From the NCBI GenBank assembly GCA_964429795.1, contig CAYSCW010000001.1, positions 124,001 to 188,000 of the forward strand: 64,000 bases of DNA, read 5' to 3'. The position numbers were made by a program, and so were the translations under genes. How positions within the stretch are numbered: the first letter of the stretch is position 1; each line of letters starts with the position of its first letter. This DNA is from CAYSCW01 sp964429795. GTDB taxonomy: Bacteria; Acidobacteriota; Aminicenantia; Aminicenantales; Aminicenantaceae. The notes under the pieces are model-generated. The model ran no database searches. It was given only the letters and a program-made list of their open reading frames with translations, and was not told the origin of the DNA. Positions 49,315-58,435 of the stretch are shown here, piece after piece.

Positions 49315-50408
49315 CAGAAATACCCCTCGTAGATGATATCCTCACCGATGGAAAAGAGGCGTGTTCTTTTCAATCGGAGCGCATCTTTAATAAGATCGAT
49401 TCCTTCTCCTTGAAATAAGGAAGGAGCGTTTTTGCCCCCGACCAGTTTGGAGGAAATAGTCAGAAGAATTTTGTCCACTAATCCCTCTTCGATCATGGAA
49501 GTGAGAAGCGTTCCCCCTCCTTCCACCATCGCACTGGCTATGTTTTGCTCTCCCAGCCAGGAGAGGACCTGGCGCAGCTCGATTCGAGCCGAGTGAAGAG
49601 AAACCACTTCGACTCCTTTTTCTCTTAACGCCTGTGCCTTTTTCTTGGAAGAACGGTCAAGGGTGAAGATGAATATTTTCCCTAGAGAGAGTGTATTGAG
49701 GATCTTAGATGTCAATGGAATGCGGAGCTTGGAGTCGAGGATGATGCGCACAAGGGCTTTTCCCCTCCAATTTTGATGACGGACTGTCAGCTGGGGATTG
49801 TCTCTGATAATGGTGTTGATGCCCACCATGACGGCATCACATTCTCCTCTCAACAAATGGATATATTCTCGTGTCTGGGAGGATGAAATCCATCGGGAGG
49901 AATATGTCCTGGTGGCGATTTTGCCGTCGAGGCTGGAAGCTATCTTTGCCACCACAAAAGGTATTTTCTGAGTGATGTGCTTGATGTAAGCTTCGTTCAG
50001 ACTTGTATTCTTTTCCTGGAGAAGGCCCCAGGAGACATCTATCCCTGCTTCTCTGATTCTTTTGATCCCTTTCTTGAACACCAACGGGTTAGGATCGAGA
50101 GCAGAAACAACCACTCGTTTTGGCTGGGCCTTGAGCAGGTTGTCCACACAAGGAGGGGTCCGCCCCCAGTGGACGCAGGGTTCAAGGGTGACATAGATGG
50201 TGCTGTTGCGGGCAAGAGAACCCGCTTTTTGGCAGGCGACAACTTCGGCGTGAGGCTTACCTGGTCCTTTGTGATACCCAAATCCGACAATGTGACCGTT
50301 TTTGACCACTACCGCACCGACGTAAGGATTGGGACTGGACCATCCTATGGCTTTCTCGGCCAAGGCATAGGCCATCTGAAGATAGGTAAGATCCTTAAGG
50401 TCTTTCAT
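49314..50408 (-). CDS. ribD: Riboflavin deaminase/reductase RibD
   Basis: RibD carries out the deamination and reduction of the pyrimidine intermediate. The N-terminal deaminase has the zinc motif HAEVVACQKAG and YVTLEPCVHWGRTPPCVDNL. The C-terminal reductase has VAKIASSLDGKIATRTYSSR, and a late MVEGGGTLLTSMIEEGLVD. The 364-residue length is typical. It overlaps ftsY by 4 bases, so riboflavin genes are translated in the wake of ftsY. Confidence 0.95.
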   Translation of the reverse strand: MKDLKDLTYLQMAYALAEKAIGWSSPNPYVGAVVVKNGHIVGFGYHKGPGKPHAEVVACQKAGSLARNSTIYVTLEPCVHWGRTPPCVDNLLKAQPKRVVVSALDPNPLVFKKGIKRIREAGIDVSWGLLQEKNTSLNEAYIKHITQKIPFVVAKIASSLDGKIATRTYSSRWISSSQTREYIHLLRGECDAVMVGINTIIRDNPQLTVRHQNWRGKALVRIILDSKLRIPLTSKILNTLSLGKIFIFTLDRSSKKKAQALREKGVEVVSLHSARIELRQVLSWLGEQNIASAMVEGGGTLLTSMIEEGLVDKILLTISSKLVGGKNAPSLFQGEGIDLIKDALRLKRTRLFSIGEDIIYEGYF

Positions 50409-51307
50409 GAAAGAAGTGCTTTGACAAATTCCTGAGGAGGAAAAGGAAGCAAGTCCTTTTCTGTCTCGCCAACGCCCACGAGCTTTATGGGAAGCTTCAG
50501 CTCATCGGCAATGCTGATAACGCACCCCCCCTTGGCCGTTCCATCCAGCTTTGTGAGAAAAATGCCTGATATGCCTGAGAATTTCAAGAACTCTTTGGCT
50601 TGGATGAGGGCGTTTTGACCGATACTTGCATCGAGCACGAGCAGGATTTCATGGGGTGCCCCTTCGATTTGCTTGGATATGACCCTCCTGATTTTTTCTA
50701 ATTCATTCATCAGGTTGACATTGGTGTGGATTCTTCCAGCCGTGTCCACAAGGAGTACCTGGTAGGAGTGGGATCGGAAAGACTGGAGCGCATCATAAAT
50801 GATGGATGCAGGGTCTGCACCGTATTGGCCTCTGATCACCGGGATATTCAATCTCTTTCCCCATAACAAGAGTTGTTCTTGAGCTGCGGCTCGGAAAGTG
50901 TCCGCCGCTACCATCAACACATCTTTTTTCTGCTTTTTGAAGCAATGAGCCAGCTTAGCCAGAGAGGTAGTCTTTCCCCCTCCATTGACACCGACAAACA
51001 TGATGACGGCACAGGAGGGATTAAAGTCAAAATCCGTTGAGTATTGAGCAAGGATGTGGATGAGTTCTTCTTCCAGGATCCGTTTAATAGCGGGAAAAGC
51101 ATCTGTTTTTTTACTTCTTTCTCTGACGGCTTGAATGATCTTTTCTGTAGAAGCGACTCCCACGTCAGCTAAAATCAAAGATGTGGTCAGTTCTTCCAGG
51201 ACATCTTCTCTTTGACTTCCACTTCGTAGAAGCTCCTCGAATTTTCCTTTGAACGTCTCTCGAGTTCTGGTCAGTTTATCCTTCAGATTTGCAATCACAG
51301 CGAACAC
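50405..51307 (-). CDS. ftsY: Signal recognition particle receptor FtsY
   Basis: FtsY receives SRP-bound ribosomes at the membrane. The 300-residue protein lacks the acidic N-terminal A domain of E. coli and starts at the N domain (LKDKLTRTRETFKGKFEELL). The GTPase has GVNGGGKTTSLAKLA, DTFRAAAQEQL, VLLVDTAGRIHTN and FLTKLDGTAKGG. GTG 51307 is used, 11 bases after AAGGAGG. It heads an operon that continues into ribD, ribE, ribBA and perhaps the HEAT gene. No FMN riboswitch precedes it. Confidence 0.95.
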   Translation of the reverse strand: MFAVIANLKDKLTRTRETFKGKFEELLRSGSQREDVLEELTTSLILADVGVASTEKIIQAVRERSKKTDAFPAIKRILEEELIHILAQYSTDFDFNPSCAVIMFVGVNGGGKTTSLAKLAHCFKKQKKDVLMVAADTFRAAAQEQLLLWGKRLNIPVIRGQYGADPASIIYDALQSFRSHSYQVLLVDTAGRIHTNVNLMNELEKIRRVISKQIEGAPHEILLVLDASIGQNALIQAKEFLKFSGISGIFLTKLDGTAKGGCVISIADELKLPIKLVGVGETEKDLLPFPPQEFVKALLS

Positions 51308-51339
51308 ATTATATTTTTCCTCCTTTTTTAAGTCAATGA

Positions 51340-51518
51340 ACCGCCGCCTAATTGGGAACAGTCAGGCAAGCTGAATCGTCAGCCCGCGAATTTTCCCCAG
51401 CGAGGAAAATCCGCTTATTCCTCGGCTCGCTCTCCTCTTCGAGGAACCATGCCCGCTCGCCTCCGGATGACTTCCTTATCAGCTTGCCTAACTGGATGAA
51501 TTAGAAGATACTTCCAGG
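51340..51518. repeat. Dispersed intergenic palindromic repeat, copy E
   Basis: Flanks CAGTCAGGCAAGCTGA (51359-51374) and TCAGCTTGCCTAACTG (51479-51494) form a near-perfect inverted pair. The middle has TCCGCTTATTCCTCGG and GCTCGCCTCCGGATGACTTCC, shared with copy A, but lacks the CTATGGGCTTCGG loop. The last bases (CTTCCAGG) reach to within about 10 bases of the recJ start. Confidence 0.75.
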
Positions 51519-51529
51519 ATGAGTTGCTT

Positions 51530-53272
51530 ATGATCCCATTGTGGAACAAGAGGGATTATGATAAATTAAGAACACTAATGTATGAGACAGAATGGATTCT
51601 AACAGGAGTTGGACACCAAGCAAAAGGGCTTGCCGCTGAATTGGGAATTCCTCCGGAAATCGCACAGGTACTAGTCAATCGTCAAATCTACGATATCCAC
51701 AGAGCTCATCAGTTTCTTTTTGGAGCTTTGGATGACCTTCACGATCCCTACGCCTTGGCCGGGATGAAGGAGGCCGTGGAACGGATAGAAAGAGCCATTG
51801 CTCAAGATGAGACTTTGTTCATTTTTGGAGATTATGATGTAGATGGAGTGCTTTCCATCGTTATCTTGACCAAAGCGCTGGCGTCTTTAGGAGCGAAAAA
51901 AGTCCACTATTTTATCCCCGACAGATTAAAAGAGGGCTATGGCATTAAGGAGAAGTACATAGACCAGGTTTTGGCAAAAAAGGCCAGTTTGGTACTGAGT
52001 GTAGACTGTGGAATCAAAGCTACCCGCTTTGTCCAGAGAGCAGGAATAAATGGTATCGATGTCATTATTACCGACCATCACCGACCCGGCCCCACTCTTC
52101 CCCGGGCTCTGGCCATACTCAATCCTGTGCTGCCCAGTTCAGTGTATCCAGATAAGAGTTTGGCAGGAATAGGAATAGCCTTCAAGTTGATCCAGGCTCT
52201 TTTGGAAAAAAGGGGAAGATCTTCTGAGCTGTTTCATTATTTAAAATTGGTCTCTATTGGGACCATAGCAGATGTAGCAGAGTTGAAGGGTGAAAACAGA
52301 ATCTTCGTTAAATTCGGTCTCAAGGGGCTGGAAAACGTATCCAATATTGGCTTGATTAGACTTTTGGAGGCTTGCAGTTTGGCCAGAAGAGAGGTCTCTG
52401 TGGGAGATGTCGGGTTCCGGATTGGGCCGCGGCTCAATGCTGCAGGGCGGATGGGGATGGCGGATCTGGCAGTTGAGCTTTTCTTTTCTGAATCTTCCCA
52501 AGAAGTTTCAGAGATCGTCTCCAAGCTCGATTCGTTGAATTCAAAGAGGCGATCTGTCGAGGAAAAAATTTATGATCAGGCCCTCAGCCTTATAAGAGAG
52601 AAGTCCCTGGATAAGCGCTACAAACTCTTGATCTTGGGATGTGAGGAATGGCATCGGGGCGTTTTGGGGATCGTTGCCTCGAGGATCAAGGATCTCTACT
52701 ACAGGCCAGTCCTTCTTTTCGCTTATGAAGATGGAAAAGCCTATGGTTCAGGCAGAAGCATAAGTGAGTTTTCCTTGATCGAATGTTTGGATGCGTCTCG
52801 GGGTTTTTTTCTCAATTATGGAGGTCACACCCAGGCTGTCGGCTGTGAGACAGAACAAGAGCGGATGTTTTCCTTGAGGACATCTTTGAACAAGTATGCT
52901 GATTCAAAAATCAGGGAGGAACAGATGAAAAGAAAGATTTACATCGATGCCCAGATCGATTTTTCGGATATCAATTCTCTTTTCTTGGAGAAATATTCGC
53001 TTCTCTCTCCTTTTGGAGTGGGAAATCCTAAACCTGTGTTCTTGACCAGGAAAGCAGAAGTGGTTTCCCAACCTCAAAAGCTTCAGGGAAAACACAGCAA
53101 GTTTTTGATCAAGCAAGATGGGAGAATCTTCGAAGCACTGGGATGGAGGCGGGACGATTGGGCAGAGAACCTCCAGAGAGGAATGGCAATCGATCTTGCC
53201 TACACTCTTCAGCTTTCTCGCTATCTTGGCGAGGAGAGTCTTTCGCTCTCCGTCGAGGACATAAAAATTTAA
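51530..53272 (+). CDS. recJ: Single-stranded-DNA-specific exonuclease RecJ
   Basis: RecJ resects 5' ends in recombination and repair. The 580-residue protein has the DHH-family motifs in order: FGDYDVDGVLS, VDCGI, TDHHRPG (the DHH motif), GTIADVAEL, and PRLNAAGRMG. The DHHA1 domain carries WHRGVLGIVASRI and NYGGHTQAVGCE. A C-terminal OB-like part follows. ATG 51530 is preferred to TTG 51524 because of a weak AGGATGAG ribosome binding site about 8 bases upstream. Repeat copy E abuts the start. It is followed by lptC after 18 bp. Confidence 0.95.
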   Translation: MIPLWNKRDYDKLRTLMYETEWILTGVGHQAKGLAAELGIPPEIAQVLVNRQIYDIHRAHQFLFGALDDLHDPYALAGMKEAVERIERAIAQDETLFIFGDYDVDGVLSIVILTKALASLGAKKVHYFIPDRLKEGYGIKEKYIDQVLAKKASLVLSVDCGIKATRFVQRAGINGIDVIITDHHRPGPTLPRALAILNPVLPSSVYPDKSLAGIGIAFKLIQALLEKRGRSSELFHYLKLVSIGTIADVAELKGENRIFVKFGLKGLENVSNIGLIRLLEACSLARREVSVGDVGFRIGPRLNAAGRMGMADLAVELFFSESSQEVSEIVSKLDSLNSKRRSVEEKIYDQALSLIREKSLDKRYKLLILGCEEWHRGVLGIVASRIKDLYYRPVLLFAYEDGKAYGSGRSISEFSLIECLDASRGFFLNYGGHTQAVGCETEQERMFSLRTSLNKYADSKIREEQMKRKIYIDAQIDFSDINSLFLEKYSLLSPFGVGNPKPVFLTRKAEVVSQPQKLQGKHSKFLIKQDGRIFEALGWRRDDWAENLQRGMAIDLAYTLQLSRYLGEESLSLSVEDIKI

Positions 53273-53290
53273 CCTTCATATGATGGAAAG

Positions 53291-55171
53291 ATGAAGATCA
53301 ATCCGGCTAATTTGATCAGAGCTGCTGTTGTTGTTACTCTTTTGATCATCCTCTTTTTGATAGGATGGAATTTCATCAGCCAGTCCAAAAGGAAGCCAAA
53401 AATACCTTTCCAATCTGAACAGATTACCACTCAGAAGGTTGAGAAGGGAGAGAAGATCGAGCATTTTGAAGTCAAGGGAGAAAAGGGGAATTTCAAAGTC
53501 CGAGCAGATAAACACTACATGGGAGAGGATAACAAATATCATCTTGAGGGAAAGGTGGAGGTGGTCTTTTTTAAGAGAAGAGAAGGGGAGGATGTTTTTA
53601 TTTATGCCCAAGAGATTATCTATGATCAGGATTGGAATCATTTTTCGGTAAAAGGAGAAGCAAAAGTTCGCTTTAAAGAAATCCTCATTGAATCTCCTTT
53701 TTTAGAGTATGATAAACTCAATGAGACCTTCTCCAGCACAGAAGGGGGCCGGTTTTCTTCCCCATCTCTCTCAGGATCTGCCCAAAGGATGAGCTACTCT
53801 CTAAAAGAGGAACAACTCAAGCTCCAAGATAATGTCTATTTTGCCATCAAGCCCAATCTGGAAACATCTTTTCCCTTAGAGGTAAGAGGGAAAAGGCTTG
53901 TTTATAGCCAGAGGAAGAAAAACGGTTTCCTTGCGGGGGAGGTATATATCATCCATGGAAGGAGCCAAGCTTGGGCCGATTACGTTGAATTTGATTTGTT
54001 CGCCAATGAAGAGCAAATTAAAGATCTGTTATTGAAAGGAAAAGTTCGTGCCACCATCATAGAAGAAGAAAAAGAAGAAGAATCTAAACCAAAAAGCGCT
54101 ACATTTGTTCTTTATGGGAATAGGCGAGAAATCAAGGCTGAAGAGGTGAAGATTCGAGGGTTTATCGATCTTCCCAAGGTCCATGTTTTGGAAGCAAGAG
54201 GTGATTGTTCTTTTAAGTTTCTCTCTTCTCAGGGAGCATTGACACACATTCAGGGGGAGATTGTTGAGTTTGTTCTCAGCAGAGAGGGACAACTACGGGA
54301 ATTTCGAGCTCAAGAAAGGGTAAGGATTGAGGAACGTGACAAAAAGAAGGATGAAGTCAGGATCATCGAGGGAAAAATGATCAGCGCCGAGGCCGACAAT
54401 GTCCTTAAAGTGAGTGGTGATGAAAACAAGAGACCTAGGGTTTTGTTTAAAGGGAGTGAGATCAATGCTGAGGAGGTTTCCCTTTTCCTCGAGAGCGGCG
54501 ATCTGGAGGTTAAAGGTGATATCAAGATGGCTCTAGAGTTTCAACAGACAGAGGAGAAACAGGTAGGGTTTTTTTCTAAGGATCAGCCTATTTTTATTCT
54601 GGCTCAAGAAATGAGATATTCGGAGGGAGAGAAACGTTTTCTCTTTGAGAAGAACATCAAGATGTGGCAGGAGAAGCAGACTCTTATGGCAGAAAAAGTG
54701 AGATTGGATGAGGAAAAGGGACAATTATTCTGCTCAGGTAATGTGAAGTCGATCGTCCCTTATAAACCCAAGGACAAAGAAGAAGAAAGACTGGAGGTTT
54801 CTGCTGAAATCATGAGCTTTGATCCGGAAGAGAATGTGGTTTCCTTCGAAAAGAATAGCTCCTTAGAACTTAAAGACATCCAACTCCAGGCTCAATTTAT
54901 TCAAGTTCATCTAAGGAAAAAGGGAGGAGAAATGGAAAGAATCACGGCCCAAAAGAATGTGGTGGTTGTTCAGAACGAAAAAGAGGGAAGAGGAGAAGAG
55001 GGTATCTATGAGCTGGAAAAGGAGACCTTTGTTTTGTTGGGAGACCCTGTATTAACAGATAAAGATAAGGGGAAGATAAGGGGGGATAAATTGACATTTT
55101 ATATGGGCGATGGTAGAATCGTCGTTGAAAATAAGGAGAGAGAAAGGTCTATTACCGTCATAAAATCGTGA
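53291..55171 (+). CDS. Long LptC/OstA-type LPS transport protein
   Basis: LptC anchors the periplasmic LPS bridge and LptA forms it. This protein has 626 residues, about three times the length of LptC. One N-terminal membrane helix (VVVTLLIILFLIGWNF) precedes an LptC-like part with KVRADKHYMGEDNKYHLEGK. Many OstA/LptA-like repeats follow, recognisable as KAKVRFKEILIESPFLEYDK, LVYSQRKKNGFLAGEVYI and KVRLDEEKGQLFCSGNVK. Such a chain could span much of the periplasm on its own and replace separate LptC and LptA. No separate lptA lies between it and lptB. Family is certain; the one-chain bridge is inference. Confidence 0.82.
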   Translation: MKINPANLIRAAVVVTLLIILFLIGWNFISQSKRKPKIPFQSEQITTQKVEKGEKIEHFEVKGEKGNFKVRADKHYMGEDNKYHLEGKVEVVFFKRREGEDVFIYAQEIIYDQDWNHFSVKGEAKVRFKEILIESPFLEYDKLNETFSSTEGGRFSSPSLSGSAQRMSYSLKEEQLKLQDNVYFAIKPNLETSFPLEVRGKRLVYSQRKKNGFLAGEVYIIHGRSQAWADYVEFDLFANEEQIKDLLLKGKVRATIIEEEKEEESKPKSATFVLYGNRREIKAEEVKIRGFIDLPKVHVLEARGDCSFKFLSSQGALTHIQGEIVEFVLSREGQLREFRAQERVRIEERDKKKDEVRIIEGKMISAEADNVLKVSGDENKRPRVLFKGSEINAEEVSLFLESGDLEVKGDIKMALEFQQTEEKQVGFFSKDQPIFILAQEMRYSEGEKRFLFEKNIKMWQEKQTLMAEKVRLDEEKGQLFCSGNVKSIVPYKPKDKEEERLEVSAEIMSFDPEENVVSFEKNSSLELKDIQLQAQFIQVHLRKKGGEMERITAQKNVVVVQNEKEGRGEEGIYELEKETFVLLGDPVLTDKDKGKIRGDKLTFYMGDGRIVVENKERERSITVIKS

Positions 55172-55174
55172 AAG

Positions 55175-55903
55175 ATGAAGAATTACATAGAAGCCATAGG
55201 GCTCGAAAAGAGCTACCATAAGAGGAAAGCAGTAGATAATGTTTCCATCAAGGTTAAAAAGGGTGAGATTGTCGGGCTTCTAGGTCCTAACGGGGCGGGA
55301 AAGACAACCACTTTTTCCCTCATACTCGGCCTCATTCCCCAAGATTCAGGGCGGGTCTTCCTGGAAGATGAAGAAATAACCAATTTCCCTATGTATATAA
55401 GGGCTCGGAGAGGAATGTGCCTTCTTCCCCAAGAGCCTTCTGCCTTCAGGAATTTGACCGTAGAAGAGAATCTGCTTTCCATCGTGGAAATCATGCGGGA
55501 TTTCGAGTCTGAGAAAGACGGCAACCTGGAAGTGGTTCTTAGGGAATTTGGACTGGAAAAACTGGTTAAAACCAAAGCCTTTGCCTTATCCGGAGGAGAG
55601 AGGAGGAGGCTGGAAATTGCCCGTGCCCTTATCACCAAGCCGCAGTTCATTCTTTTGGATGAGCCTTTTACCGGAATCGATCCCCTAGCTATTTCTGATT
55701 TGCACAGGATTATTCTTTCCTTAAGAAATAAAGGCATTGGTCTCCTCATTACTGATCACAATGTGCAGGACACGCTGAAAATCACAGAAAGAGCTTATAT
55801 CATTGATAAGGGAAAAATTCTGGAGAGCGGGACTCCTCAGGAGTTGGTTTCTTCTGAGGAAGTCAGGCGAAGTTATTTAGGAGAAGATTTCACACTCGAA
55901 TGA
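55175..55903 (+). CDS. lptB: LPS export ABC transporter ATPase LptB
   Basis: LptB powers LPS extraction by LptFG. The 242-residue protein has Walker A GPNGAGKTTT, the Q-loop segment GMCLLPQEPSAFRNLTVEEN, signature LSGGERRRLEIARAL and Walker B FILLDEPFTGIDP. The switch His lies in LLITDHNVQDTL. These segments are diagnostic of LptB among ABC ATPases. It starts 3 bp after the LptC-like gene and precedes rpoN by 27 bp, as in proteobacteria. Confidence 0.96.
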   Translation: MKNYIEAIGLEKSYHKRKAVDNVSIKVKKGEIVGLLGPNGAGKTTTFSLILGLIPQDSGRVFLEDEEITNFPMYIRARRGMCLLPQEPSAFRNLTVEENLLSIVEIMRDFESEKDGNLEVVLREFGLEKLVKTKAFALSGGERRRLEIARALITKPQFILLDEPFTGIDPLAISDLHRIILSLRNKGIGLLITDHNVQDTLKITERAYIIDKGKILESGTPQELVSSEEVRRSYLGEDFTLE

Positions 55904-55930
55904 TGATTCAGAATTAATACAGGGCAGCTC

Positions 55931-57427
55931 ATGATCTTGAAACAACGTTTGGAACAGCGGCAGGTTCAGAAATTGATTCTTGCCCCCGCCCTCCAGCAAG
56001 CTATCAAGCTCCTTCCTCTGACCAATCTGGAGCTTATCGAGATCATCGATACCGAGCTTTCCCAGAATCCCATTCTGGAGGTGGAAGAGGAAGTGGAAGA
56101 AAAAGAGCCAGACAAGGAATCCAAAGAAGGCACAGAAAGTAAAGAAGGCACAGAAGGTAAAGAAGGTGAAGACGGTAAAGAAGAGGAACAGTCAGAGGAA
56201 GAGATCAAAGAGGCAGCGAGCAGTGAAGAAGATCTGGAGTTCGAATCTTACTTTCAGGAATACTTTGATGACGGATTCCGATCATTTTTTTCCGAGAAGA
56301 AAGAGGCTCCGGCCTTAGAGAATATTATCTCTAAGAGCGTCTCTCTATGGGATCATCTGAATTGGCAAGCCAATTTAACATTCTTCGATGATAAAGAAAA
56401 AGAGATCGCTCAATACATCATCGGGAACATAAACGAAGATGGTTATCTGACGGTCACCTTGGAAGAGGTAACCAAAGCGACGGGCAGTTCTCTGAAAAAA
56501 GTCGAAGAAGTCAGAGATAAAATTAAAAAGTTTGATCCGGTGGGGGTTGCAAGCCTGACATTGAAAGAATGCCTTTTAACTCAGATGGAGTATTTGCAGG
56601 TCGAGGATGAAGTCACGCGAGACATCATCAACCATTACCTTCCTCTCTTGGAAAAATCAGATTTTTCTCAACTGGCGAAAGTCTTGAACATCCCTCTTTC
56701 TGCCATAAAATATCATATAGAGGTCATCAAAGGCCTGGATCCCGCTCCAGGAAGCAAGTACACTCCGGAAAAAACCTTCTATGTCATTCCTGATATTGAA
56801 GTGACCAAGGAGGATGATGAACTGAAAATCACTTTGAACGATGGGGGATTGCCCCACTTAAAAATCAACAGCTACTACAAAAGGCTGCTGGCAAAAGCCT
56901 CCAAGGAGAACCTAGAAGCCCAAAAGTTTTTGAAGGATAAGCTGAAAAAAGCGCTCTGGTTTCTGCGTAGTCTTGACCAGAGGAACCAGACCATATATAA
57001 AGTTGCCCAGTTCATCGTCGATAAGCAAAAAGATTTCATCGAAAAGGGGATTGAATATATCAAACCCCTGACTTTGATAGAACTGGCCCAAGAAATAGGT
57101 GTTCATGAATCCACAGCCGGTCGTGTGGTAGCCAATAAATACATAATGACACCAAGAGGAATGTTTCCCCTCAAATATTTTTTTCACAAGTCTATCTCTG
57201 GAGATTTTGGGGAGGAAATTTCCTCTCTGAGGATAAAAGCGAGGATAAGGAAGCTGGTGGAGAATGAGGATAAAGACAGTCCATTGAGCGATATCGAGAT
57301 AGAAGAGATACTGGCAAAGGAGAAATTCAAAATTGCTCGTCGGACAGTAGCTAAGTACAGGAAACAGCTCAAAATATATCCTTCACATATCAGAAAGAGA
57401 AGGTACTTAATGGAGAAGAGTCAATGA
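55931..57427 (+). CDS. rpoN: RNA polymerase sigma-54 factor RpoN
   Basis: RpoN directs polymerase to -24/-12 promoters. Region I (1-50) is Gln/Leu-rich (LAPALQQAIKLLPLTNLELI and ELSQNPILE). Region II (about 50-110) is very acidic, with near-repeats of SKEGTE or GKEGE. Region III carries the core-binding part and the DNA-binding HTH (LTLIELAQEIGVHESTAGRV then VVANKYIMTPRGMFPLKYFF). The RpoN box is ARRTVAKYRK near residue 475. The 498-residue length is normal. The sigma-54 promoter at pilA is an in-window target. Its stop overlaps the hpf ATG (ATGA). Confidence 0.97.
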   Translation: MILKQRLEQRQVQKLILAPALQQAIKLLPLTNLELIEIIDTELSQNPILEVEEEVEEKEPDKESKEGTESKEGTEGKEGEDGKEEEQSEEEIKEAASSEEDLEFESYFQEYFDDGFRSFFSEKKEAPALENIISKSVSLWDHLNWQANLTFFDDKEKEIAQYIIGNINEDGYLTVTLEEVTKATGSSLKKVEEVRDKIKKFDPVGVASLTLKECLLTQMEYLQVEDEVTRDIINHYLPLLEKSDFSQLAKVLNIPLSAIKYHIEVIKGLDPAPGSKYTPEKTFYVIPDIEVTKEDDELKITLNDGGLPHLKINSYYKRLLAKASKENLEAQKFLKDKLKKALWFLRSLDQRNQTIYKVAQFIVDKQKDFIEKGIEYIKPLTLIELAQEIGVHESTAGRVVANKYIMTPRGMFPLKYFFHKSISGDFGEEISSLRIKARIRKLVENEDKDSPLSDIEIEEILAKEKFKIARRTVAKYRKQLKIYPSHIRKRRYLMEKSQ

Positions 57428-57951
57428 AGATTAATTACACAGCCAGGCATGCGAACATCACTCCTGATATCAAGAAATACTGCGAAAGAAGGGTAAAAAA
57501 TCTAGAAAGGCTCTTAGATAATCCAGTCGAAGCAGATATTACCCTATCTGTTGAAAAATTCAGGAAGAGGGTTGAAATCAACGTCAAGAGCAAGAGAGTC
57601 ACTTTGAATGTGGACGAGGAGACCCATGATATGCTCGGTTCTTTGGGTGTGGCTTTTGACCATATTGAGAGGAGGATTAAGAAGGAGCGGGAGAAACTAA
57701 AGAAACGTAAGAGAAGAAAGTCCAGGGAAAGAGAAATTTTTCCGCCTGCTATGGAAACAGCAGAGGAGCGAAAAAGAGTCATCCGGAGTGAGGATTACAC
57801 GCTCAAGCCCCTATCCATCGAGGAAGCCCTTCTTCAGTTTGACTTGGATGAGAAAAAAGAAATTTTTGTCTTTCGTAAGATGGGCTCGGGAAAATGGGCT
57901 GTCCTGTACCGAAGAAAGGACGGACATTACGGATTAATCGAACCGGAATGA
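57424..57951 (+). CDS. hpf: Long-form ribosome hibernation promoting factor
   Basis: Long HPF dimerises ribosomes in stationary phase. Residues 1-100 form the S30AE domain (MKINYTARHANITPDIKKYC). A basic linker (KKRKRRKSRERE) leads to the C-terminal dimerisation domain (IEEALLQFDLDEKKEIFVFR and VLYRRKDGHYGLIEP). The two-domain, 175-residue form differs from the short HPF of E. coli. It is coupled to rpoN by a 4-base overlap. Confidence 0.95.
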   Translation: MKINYTARHANITPDIKKYCERRVKNLERLLDNPVEADITLSVEKFRKRVEINVKSKRVTLNVDEETHDMLGSLGVAFDHIERRIKKEREKLKKRKRRKSREREIFPPAMETAEERKRVIRSEDYTLKPLSIEEALLQFDLDEKKEIFVFRKMGSGKWAVLYRRKDGHYGLIEPE

Positions 57952-57964
57952 TGGAGAAAATCCG

Positions 57965-58435
57965 TTGAGAATAAACAATCTCTTGATGAGGGATATGATC
58001 ATTACTGACTTGAAGTCTAAGGACAGGGAGGGGGCCCTCAGAGAGATGGTGAGCTTTTTGAAAAAAAGGGATAAGATTCCCAAAGAAAAAGAATTATACG
58101 AAAAGCTTCTCCAGAGAGAAAATCTGGGGAGTACGGCCATTGGAGAGGGAGTGGCCATTCCTCATTGTAAGTTGAAGGGGATAAAAAACCCTCTGGTATT
58201 ATTGGCTGTTTCCAAGAAGGGGGTCAATTTTTACTCTTTAGATGGGAAGCCCTCGAATATTTTTTTTCTGGTGGTTTCCTCGCCGGAAAATCCGAGTCTT
58301 AACCTTCAAATTTTGGCATCCATTGCCCACCTGGTAAGAAAAGCCGATTCATTACTGAAGAAGATCCTTCATGCCGAAAATATAAGCCACATCCTCGATC
58401 TCATTCGCGAGGAAGAAGAAAAATTAAATGGGTAA
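57965..58435 (+). CDS. ptsN: Nitrogen-PTS-type EIIA protein PtsN
   Basis: PtsN takes phosphate through the PTS chain and acts as a regulator. This is a single EIIA-fructose/nitrogen domain of 156 residues. The phosphorylated residue is His67 in STAIGEGVAIPHCKL. LEKLLQRENLGS-like and FFLVVSSPENPSLNLQILAS blocks are typical. The start is TTG 57965, which has GGAG at 8 bases; ATG 57986 is the alternative. It overlaps hprK by 8 bases. Confidence 0.92.
   Translation: MRINNLLMRDMIITDLKSKDREGALREMVSFLKKRDKIPKEKELYEKLLQRENLGSTAIGEGVAIPHCKLKGIKNPLVLLAVSKKGVNFYSLDGKPSNIFFLVVSSPENPSLNLQILASIAHLVRKADSLLKKILHAENISHILDLIREEEEKLNG

Noticed and set aside
51308..51340. FMN riboswitch before the ftsY-rib operon
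   Set aside because: The gap is only about 30 bp before the repeat, with no RFN-type conserved blocks.
14848..51518. CRISPR array
   Set aside because: The repeated elements are long, palindromic and tens of kilobases apart. No regularly spaced short repeats and no cas genes are present.
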